DNA from: Pseudomonas fluorescens
Lineage (GTDB): Bacteria > Pseudomonadota > Gammaproteobacteria > Pseudomonadales > Pseudomonadaceae
Direction: 5' to 3'
Assembly: GCF_902497995.1 (NCBI RefSeq)
Contig: NZ_CABVII010000017.1
Coordinates: forward strand, 1-64,000
DNA length: 64,000 nt
Positions 49,961 through 57,500 of the stretch are shown in pieces; the first letter of the stretch is position 1; every line of letters begins with the position of its first letter. The translations under genes were made by a program, and so were the position numbers. The notes under the pieces were generated by a model. That model was not told the DNA's origin, ran no database searches, and saw only the letters and a program-made list of their open reading frames with translations.

Positions 49961-51862
49961 ATGAAATGCGACCCCACTCTTTACCGCGCCGCGCCGCCAT
50001 CACTCGCCGTGAAACCTCGTCTGATCCGTCATCTGTTCCTGCCGCCGCTGGTCATCGCCCTGATGATCGGATTGGGTTACCTCGGCTTCTGGGTCAGTGA
50101 GCACTACGGGATTCGCAGCCTCAGCGAGAACGGCCAGCGTCAGCTGGAATTGCACGCCCGCGCCGTCGAGAGCGAGATCAGCAAGTACACCTACCTGCCC
50201 AGCCTGCTGGAACTCGAATCCAGTGTTTCCAGGTTGCTGGGCGACCCGTCACCGGAACACCGGCAGACGGTCAATGAATACCTCGAAGGCCTGAACCGGC
50301 GCAGCCGCAGTCGGGCTATCTACGTGATGGACACCACCGGCCGCGTCATGGCCACCAGCAATTGGCGCGACGTCGACAGTTACCTGGGTGAAGACCTGTC
50401 CTTTCGCGCTTACTTCCAGAATGCCGTTCGTGGCCAGCCGGGACGCTTCTATGGCATCGGCAGCACCAGCGGCGAGCCGGGTTACTACCTGGCCCACGGC
50501 CTGGAAGAACGCGGCAAGATCATCGGTGTAGCGGTGGTCAAGGTCCGCCTCGAAGCCATGGAAGAACGTTGGCAGCGGGCGCGCCTGGAGGCCTTCGTCA
50601 GCGACGAGAACGGCATTATCATTCTTTCCAGCGATCCGGCGCGGCGCCTGAAATCGGTGATACCGCTCAGCGAAGAGACCAAGGAAAAACTGGCCCGCAG
50701 CCTGCAGTACTACTGGTTCCCGTTGAACGAACTGCAACCGCTGGCCCGGGAAAAACTGGCCGAAGGCGAGGAAAAACTGACCTTTCCGGCCAACAGCGAG
50801 CTGGTGTCCGACGAAGAAAACATCAGCTACCTGTCACAAACTCGCCCGCTGAGCGACACCCCCTGGAATTTCACCCTGCTCACCCCTCTCCAGGATTTGC
50901 GACGTGAAGCGATCAATCAGGGGATTCTGGTGGCGGTGGCGTTTGCCCTGGTGGCGTTCCTGCTGATCGCCTGGAACGAGCGGCGCAAAGTGATCGCCAC
51001 CCGCCTCGCCGCCCGGGAAGCCTTGCAGGAAGCCAACAATCAACTGGAGCGTCGGATTACCGAACGCACCACCGACCTGCGCGCCAGCAACGAACGGCTC
51101 AAGGGGCAGATCCGCGAACGCCGGCAGGCCGAAGAGACCTTGCGCCGCGCCCAGGATGAACTGGTGCAGGCCGGTAAACTCGCCGCCATTGGCCAGATGT
51201 CCACCAGCATCGCCCACGAACTGAACCAGCCGCTCGCCGCCCTGCGGACCTTGTCCGGCAACACCGTGCGTTTTCTGGAGCGCGGTCAGCTGGACGTCGC
51301 CAGCACCAACCTCAAGACCATCAACGAACTGATCGACCGCATGGGCCGGATCACCGCCAGCCTGCGTTCCTTTGCCCGTCGCGGCGACGACAAAGGCCAG
51401 GCCAGCCTCGGCAAGGCCGTGGACGCCGCCCTGCAAGTGCTCGGCAGTCGTGTGGAAGGCGCGCACCTGCAACTGCATCGTGACTTCACCGACCTGCAGG
51501 TGCAGATCGACCAGACGCGACTGGAGCAGATCCTGGTCAACCTGATCGGCAACGCCCTCGATGCCATGCAGGCCCAGCCGCTGCCGGAGCTGTGGCTTGA
51601 AGGCGAGGAGTTCGATGGCAAGTATCGTCTTCGGGTTCGCGACAACGGCCATGGCATCGACGTCGAGACGCGCAAGCATCTGTTCGAACCCTTCTTCACC
51701 ACCAAACCCGGCGAACAGGGCCTGGGCCTCGGCCTGACGCTGTCGGCGAGCCTGGCCGCGGCCACCGGCGGCCACCTGGGCGTCGAACACCCGGCCAGCG
51801 GTGGTACCACCTTTGTCCTCAGTTTACCGTTGGTAAGCCCCCTTCACGCCGAGCCAATATGA
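49961..51862 (+). CDS. aauS: Sensor histidine kinase for acidic amino acids (DctB type)
   Basis: 633 residues from the ATG at 49961 (AAGG upstream). Two membrane helices at about 25-47 and 321-342 enclose a large periplasmic double-PAS-type sensor domain, as in DctB. A coiled coil (about 345-400) joins to the kinase core with the phospho-histidine H419 (STSIAHELNQPLAAL) and ATP-binding boxes (VNLIGNALDAM, RDNGHGID, GLGLGLTLS). It matches PA1336 by position. It overlaps aauR by four bases. Confidence 0.88.
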   Translation: MKCDPTLYRAAPPSLAVKPRLIRHLFLPPLVIALMIGLGYLGFWVSEHYGIRSLSENGQRQLELHARAVESEISKYTYLPSLLELESSVSRLLGDPSPEHRQTVNEYLEGLNRRSRSRAIYVMDTTGRVMATSNWRDVDSYLGEDLSFRAYFQNAVRGQPGRFYGIGSTSGEPGYYLAHGLEERGKIIGVAVVKVRLEAMEERWQRARLEAFVSDENGIIILSSDPARRLKSVIPLSEETKEKLARSLQYYWFPLNELQPLAREKLAEGEEKLTFPANSELVSDEENISYLSQTRPLSDTPWNFTLLTPLQDLRREAINQGILVAVAFALVAFLLIAWNERRKVIATRLAAREALQEANNQLERRITERTTDLRASNERLKGQIRERRQAEETLRRAQDELVQAGKLAAIGQMSTSIAHELNQPLAALRTLSGNTVRFLERGQLDVASTNLKTINELIDRMGRITASLRSFARRGDDKGQASLGKAVDAALQVLGSRVEGAHLQLHRDFTDLQVQIDQTRLEQILVNLIGNALDAMQAQPLPELWLEGEEFDGKYRLRVRDNGHGIDVETRKHLFEPFFTTKPGEQGLGLGLTLSASLAAATGGHLGVEHPASGGTTFVLSLPLVSPLHAEPI

Positions 51863-53187
51863 ACAACGACCTTAGTGTGCTGATCGTCGAAGACGACCCC
51901 CATGTGCTGCTCGGCTGCCAACAGGCGCTGACCCTGGAAGACATTCCCTGCGTGGGCGTGGGCAGCGCCGAAGAAGCGCTGGAGCGCGTCGGCGATAACT
52001 TTGCCGGGATCGTCATCAGCGACATCCGCCTGCCGGGCATCGACGGCATGGAGCTGCTGACCCGGCTCAAGGCCCGTGATCGCAGCCTGCCAGTAGTGCT
52101 GATCACCGGCCACGGCGACATTTCCATGGCCGTCGGCGCCATGCAAAAAGGCGCCTACGACTTCATGGAGAAACCCTTCTCTCCCGAACGTCTGGTGGAT
52201 GTCGCCCGCCGTGCGCTGGAACAACGTAGCCTGGCGCGGGAAGTATCGTCGTTGCGCCGGCAACTGGCGGAACGGGATTCCCTGGAAGGTCGCATCATCG
52301 GCCGCTCACCGGCCATGCAGAATCTGCGGGAACTGATCGCCAACGTCGCCGATACCTCGGCCAACGTGTTGATCGAAGGCGAAACCGGTACCGGCAAGGA
52401 ACTGGTCGCGCGCTGCCTGCATGATTTCAGCCGCCGACATACCAAGCAGTTCGTGGCGCTGAACTGCGGCGGCCTGCCGGAGAACCTGTTCGAAAGTGAA
52501 ATCTTCGGCCATGAAGCCAACGCGTTCACCGGCGCCGGCAAGCGGCGGATCGGCAAGATCGAACACGCCGACGGCGGCACGCTGTTCCTCGATGAAGTGG
52601 AAAGCATGCCCCTGCCCTTGCAGATCAAACTGCTGCGGGTGCTGCAGGAGCGCACCCTCGAACGCCTCGGTTCGAACCAGAGCGTGGCGGTGGATTGCCG
52701 GGTGATCGCGGCGACCAAGTCCGATCTGGACGAATCGAGCAAGGCCGGCGAATTCCGCAGCGACCTGTATTACCGCCTGAACGTGGTGACCCTGGAACTG
52801 CCACCGCTGCGCGAGCGTCGTGAAGACATCCTGCAACTGTTCGAACACTTCCTGCAGCAGTCGTCCCTGCGCTTCGACCGCGCGGTGCCGGAGCTGGACA
52901 ACCAGACCCTGTCAAACCTGATGAGCCACGACTGGCCGGGCAACGTGCGTGAACTGCGTAACGTCGCCGAACGCTTCGCCCTCGGTCTGCCGGCCTTCAA
53001 GAAGTCCGGCGCCAGCGGCAACAATCAAGGCCTGGCCTTCGCCGAAGCCGTGGAAGCCTTCGAACGCAACCTGCTCGGCGACGCCTTGCAACGCAGCGGC
53101 GGCAACCTGACCCAGGCCAGCCACGAACTGGGGATGGCCAAGACCACGCTGTTCGACAAGGTCAAGAAGTACGGGCTGAGTCACTGA
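51859..53187 (+). CDS. aauR: NtrC-family sigma-54 activator for acidic amino acid uptake
   Basis: 442 residues. Receiver domain with phospho-Asp55 (IVISDIRLPGIDG), AAA+ domain with Walker A GETGTGKE at 174-181 and a sigma-54 contact loop that reads NAFTGA (221-226) rather than the usual GAFTGA, and a Fis-type helix-turn-helix at the end (LTQASHELGMAKTTLFDKVKKYGL). It is expected to bind the TTCGG-N4-CCGAA sites before aatJ and activate the sigma-54 promoter. Matches PA1335 by position. Confidence 0.9.
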   Translation: MNNDLSVLIVEDDPHVLLGCQQALTLEDIPCVGVGSAEEALERVGDNFAGIVISDIRLPGIDGMELLTRLKARDRSLPVVLITGHGDISMAVGAMQKGAYDFMEKPFSPERLVDVARRALEQRSLAREVSSLRRQLAERDSLEGRIIGRSPAMQNLRELIANVADTSANVLIEGETGTGKELVARCLHDFSRRHTKQFVALNCGGLPENLFESEIFGHEANAFTGAGKRRIGKIEHADGGTLFLDEVESMPLPLQIKLLRVLQERTLERLGSNQSVAVDCRVIAATKSDLDESSKAGEFRSDLYYRLNVVTLELPPLRERREDILQLFEHFLQQSSLRFDRAVPELDNQTLSNLMSHDWPGNVRELRNVAERFALGLPAFKKSGASGNNQGLAFAEAVEAFERNLLGDALQRSGGNLTQASHELGMAKTTLFDKVKKYGLSH

Positions 53188-53238
53188 TGGAGCTGAAGGC
53201 GGTAGCAGATCTATTCATATAGGTGCTGGCTTGTCGGG

Positions 53239-53363
53239 GTGTACACAAATCCTGTGCCCGGCGAAGTTCTAATGTGGGAGCGAGCTTGCTCGCGAAGAGG
53301 CCAGCACATCCAGCATCGATGTCGCCTGACATGCCCTCTTCGCTGGCAAGCCAGCTCCTACAG
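53239..53363. repeat. REP-type inverted pair preceded by a CACAAATCCTGTG piece
   Basis: GTGTACACAAATCCTGTG (53239-53256) is followed by a REP pair (53273-53363) whose right arm (TTCGCTGGCAAGCCAGCTCC) has drifted from the left (GGGAGCGAGCTTGCTCGCGA). It fills the gap between convergent aauR and the hydrolase gene. Confidence 0.8.
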
Positions 53364-53375
53364 GGGTTGCGGGGG

Positions 53376-54407
53376 TTACAGGAGGTTCGGCGCCGGCACC
53401 GGATCAATCTGCGCCCAATGTGAAGTGTCTTCGCGATGGGCCTGCAAGTACGGCAACACCGCCGCCAGCAACGGCGTCTTGAACGCTTCCTGGAATCGAT
53501 GGGCCAGGCCCGGAATCAGCTTCAACTGACTGCCGCGGATATGGGCCGCCAAGTGCACGCCATGCATCACCGGCAATAGCGGATCGGCCGTGCCATGCAC
53601 CACCAGCGTCGGCAATCGCAATTGGTTGAGCAGCGCCACCCGGCTCGGCTCGGCGAGGATCGCCATGATCTGGCGCTTCACGCCCTCGGGGTTGAACGCC
53701 CGGTCGTAGGACAGTGCCGCCTGTTGCAACAGAGCCTGTCGATCATCACTCACCGTCGGACTGCCCAGCGCTGCCAGCAGATCGGCCTGCTGCTCGAGCG
53801 CCACTTCGCGATTCGGCGCGCCCCGGCGCGAAAGGAGCTGTACCAACGCCGCACTCGGTGCCGGCAAGCCTTCGGCGCCGGAGCTGGTCATGATCAGGGT
53901 CAGGCTTTCGACCCGTTGCGGCGCCATGGCCGCCATATGCTGGGCGATCATCCCGCCCATGCTGACGCCCAGCACGTGGAACTGTTCGACGTGCAAGGCA
54001 TCCATCAGCCCAAAGGCATCGTCAGCCATGTCGGTCAGGGTATACGGTGCCGCCACGGGTAAACCGAGTTTGTAGCGCAGCACTTCGAACGTCAGGTTGG
54101 CGTCGACGGGCGTTTGCCGCCAGGTGGACAGCCCGACATCGCGATTGTCGTACCGGATCACCCGAAAACCCTGCTGACACAGCGCCACCACTACCTCGTC
54201 CGGCCAATGAATCAACTGCCCGCCCAGGCCCATCACCAGCAGCAACGCCGGGTCCGACGCACGACCGATGCTCTGGTATGCCAGGCTCACCTGCGCCAGA
54301 TCGACCCGTTCGGTTGGAACATTCACCTCACAACGAGAAGCCGCCAAAGATGGCAGGCTGAACAGCGCGGCCAGAAAAACGACCGCCGATAAAAACAAAG
54401 CACGCAT
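53376..54407 (-). CDS. Exported alpha/beta hydrolase
   Basis: 343 residues from MRALFLSAVVFLAALF, which forms a signal peptide (SLPSLAA-S). The alpha/beta hydrolase core has the nucleophile elbow GVSMGGM (Ser), a late Asp in VVHGTADPLLPV and a catalytic His in LAHRFQEAF. The oxyanion region is MGLGGQLIHWPDE. Longer in-frame readings upstream run into the start of the neighbouring gene on the other strand and are not credible. Substrate is unknown; related proteins act on esters or lactones. It is divergent from the giant toxin-like gene. Confidence 0.82.
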   Translation of the reverse strand: MRALFLSAVVFLAALFSLPSLAASRCEVNVPTERVDLAQVSLAYQSIGRASDPALLLVMGLGGQLIHWPDEVVVALCQQGFRVIRYDNRDVGLSTWRQTPVDANLTFEVLRYKLGLPVAAPYTLTDMADDAFGLMDALHVEQFHVLGVSMGGMIAQHMAAMAPQRVESLTLIMTSSGAEGLPAPSAALVQLLSRRGAPNREVALEQQADLLAALGSPTVSDDRQALLQQAALSYDRAFNPEGVKRQIMAILAEPSRVALLNQLRLPTLVVHGTADPLLPVMHGVHLAAHIRGSQLKLIPGLAHRFQEAFKTPLLAAVLPYLQAHREDTSHWAQIDPVPAPNLL

Positions 54408-54570
54408 GAAAAACACCAAAACGCAGAACCCCAGTAGAGCGCGAGTCTGATGATATTCGTTCAAGCCCGCTGCCACAGTTGCGTGACAGTTTGATGAACC
54501 TCGCTGAATGGTCGGTGCGGTAACTATGTAGTGCCAATGCCCCGCAGAACTCTCCTTAAATGGCTCGCTC

Positions 54571-57500
54571 ATGGAGCGCAACCGCCGCTCCGCCACTGCG
54601 AGCCATATTGCCATGCCCGATAGACTGCTCTTCGACCTTCCCCTCCCGGCGCCGGCTGTCATGCCACCCTTCTCCCCGGTGCCGCCCCTCCACGACGAAA
54701 GCCTGTTTCTGAATGCCTCGGCACGCTGGCGCGAAAGCAGCCAGGGCCTGCGCGAGCTGGTTGCTGCCAGTCCGGGAATGCGCGACACGCTCGATCAACT
54801 GCTGAAACAGACACTGGACCTGGACGGGCAACAAGCCGGCTTGCTCTTCGCCGGCACGGATGAACAGCCGGAATGTTTTGTCAGCTTTACCCATGCCTGC
54901 GCCTTCGTCCTGCAACACCCGACGCTGGAGACGACGCTGGATCAGCGCTGCCGAGTGACCGGCCTGAGGCAAGCCCACCCGTTAACGTCCCTGACACCGG
55001 TACAGATGCTCGAACGGTTCAAGACGCTCGACCCGGAACAGTTTCACGGCGACCGCTGGCGAACCTTTTGGGCCCAGCGTGCTCCCGGCACTGCCGTATC
55101 GCGACAAGCACGAGTGATACAGCTTTACCGTCAGCATTTCGAGGCAGCCGCCCAACTGGCATTCGCCCGCAAAGCCCTGACGGAGGAACAGCTCAAACCC
55201 TTGCAGTTGCTCATTGACCCGCCCGTCGGGGCGCTGAGGCTGAACGAGCAGCCCATTCATACCGAGCAAGTGGCTCTGGTGTTAAGCAATCACATCCGAG
55301 TCAAACTCACAGGTGCATGGGTCATCACTACGGGAGATGCAGCCAGCGGCAGGCAATTGCTGTATCTGCCGGGTAAGCCCGTGGCCATCCAGGTATTCAA
55401 TCAACGCAGCGACATGGAAAACTGGCTGTCCGGACAGGGACTCGTCCCGACCGGATTACCCACCGACAACATGCGCTTTGAGTACACCGCAAACACCACC
55501 CCGTTGATCGTGGGCGCGAGCGATCTGTTTGCGGCTCACCTGCAGGCTCAGGTCACTGCTTTACGCCACGGAACCCGTGGCAAGCCCGGGTTGGCGACGC
55601 ATGGTGCTCAATCTCTCGTCCAGGCCGACCAGGTTGACCGACAGCGAAGCAACATCACCTTTTTCGCCTCACCACCCAGGCTGGAAACGGCCGATGACCA
55701 TACCGAGACAGATGAGACGTCACTGTTCGGCAACCTGTATGCCGATATCCCCTTGTCCTTGCGCCAGGTGGCGCTGAACAAACAACGCGATGCGCTCGAA
55801 ACACTGGTGAAAGCAGTGGGTGAAAGCGATGGCCTGCAACCGTTCAAGCACTCGCTCGAAGCCCTGGAAACCGCCGAACAAGCTGCCGACAAGGCTGCCT
55901 CCGGCTTGTTGAACCAATCGCGAGCACTGAATCTGGTCACGTTCCAGCAAGAATTCACCGCCCTGCACAGCGCGCACAAGGCAGCACTGCACGCCGAGGC
56001 CACACTGCAACAGGCCCTCAAGCAACTGGACGACGATGAGTACAGCCTGCTCAAAGCCCTGCTGGACACACCCGACGATCCCGGCCCCGACCCGGTAGCA
56101 GCCAGCCTGACCCTATCGATGACGGAACAGGCGGGTGACACTTCCACGGTCACCACCGAGGAACTCAAAGGCGCGTTTATCGTGACCCGAGCGGATGCAC
56201 TCAGCGACGCCGACTCGCCGCAGAGCGTGCTGCTCTACTGGCTCGGCACGGGGGGTGGCCTGCAACGGTTCGCCAACCTTCGCGAGCTGGAACGCCAGGT
56301 ATTCAAGATTCACGATCGCAACAACGGGTTGACGGTGCAGCCAAAAAAAATCACCGGCGACGCGCTCCTGTATGGCTTGAACCAACTGACCAGCGACTTC
56401 GAAGAACAGGCCGACGCACTAAGCCAGCTTCATGCCGGGCCTGCCGCAGCCGAGCAACTTGCCGAACAACTGGATATTTTACGCCAAAGCGCGCGCGCCA
56501 CGTTGCAGGTTCCAGTACACGCCGCCAGAAACCTGGCCTTCGCCCATCTGCTGGAGCAAGACCGCAGTGGCACCCTCGCTGCCAATCTTCCGGACTGGCT
56601 GATCAATCTGAAAGGACCCGAGCGTACCCGGCTCAAAAAAATCATCGAGGCGTACATCTCGGCGATGCATAAAAGTCACGAACTCATGACAATCGCCCTG
56701 GAACCCCGTGACGATTTCACTCGCAAACACTTGCACGCCCGACTCAGCAAAGACTTCTCGGCCAAGGGACATTTTGCCGTGCAAGTCGAGCTGCCCGACT
56801 CGACCAAGACTGAAACGGTTCCTGAATCAGGGGTAGGCGGAACAAGGAAGACGACGGTCATAGTACCTGGCTCCACGCACAGCAAAATGTCGCTCGAAGA
56901 CCTGGCGCAGCTCAATGTCGATAACGTTCATTCGGTGCTGCAGGATTCGCTGTCGCAGCGTCTGGTCTTCATGCGCCTGAAGGTCACCGCTACGCTGAAA
57001 CAAGATCGCATTCGCCTGCTGAACGGAATCAATCTGACCTACCTGCGCAAAGTCTTGCCGGAACTGGACCTGCCCAAGGCCTATGAAAAACTGATCTTTG
57101 ACGCGTTCAAGGGAACAGCCACCGAGCCCGTCTTCGTCAAGGAGCATCGCCGGGAAAGTCTTATCGAGCCCTGGCGCCTGATGCTCAAAATACAGGGTGA
57201 ATGCGCGCGCCTGCAAAAACATATCAACAACAATGAGTTAGAGGTGCTGAACATCGCCATCGACGCCAGCACCCCAGAGGCCTGGCTCGCCAACGGCAAG
57301 CGCGTCGCCCTGCTGCCGGCTTCCCTGAAAGTGGGTGGCAAGGACACCCCCCGAGAGGGTCCCGTCACCCTGTCGGGCGTGACCTTTATCGAAGAACAGG
57401 TCAGCGGAGTCACCCTGCTGTACCTGCCCGACAGCCACGATGGCCAATTTCTGCGCCGCTATGACAGTCTCGAAGCTGCGCGCAAAGGTCTTTACACCTT

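Noticed and set aside
54408..54788. Long N-terminal extension of the exported hydrolase
   Set aside because: It would place 127 unlikely residues before a clean signal peptide and overlap the start of the giant gene on the other strand.
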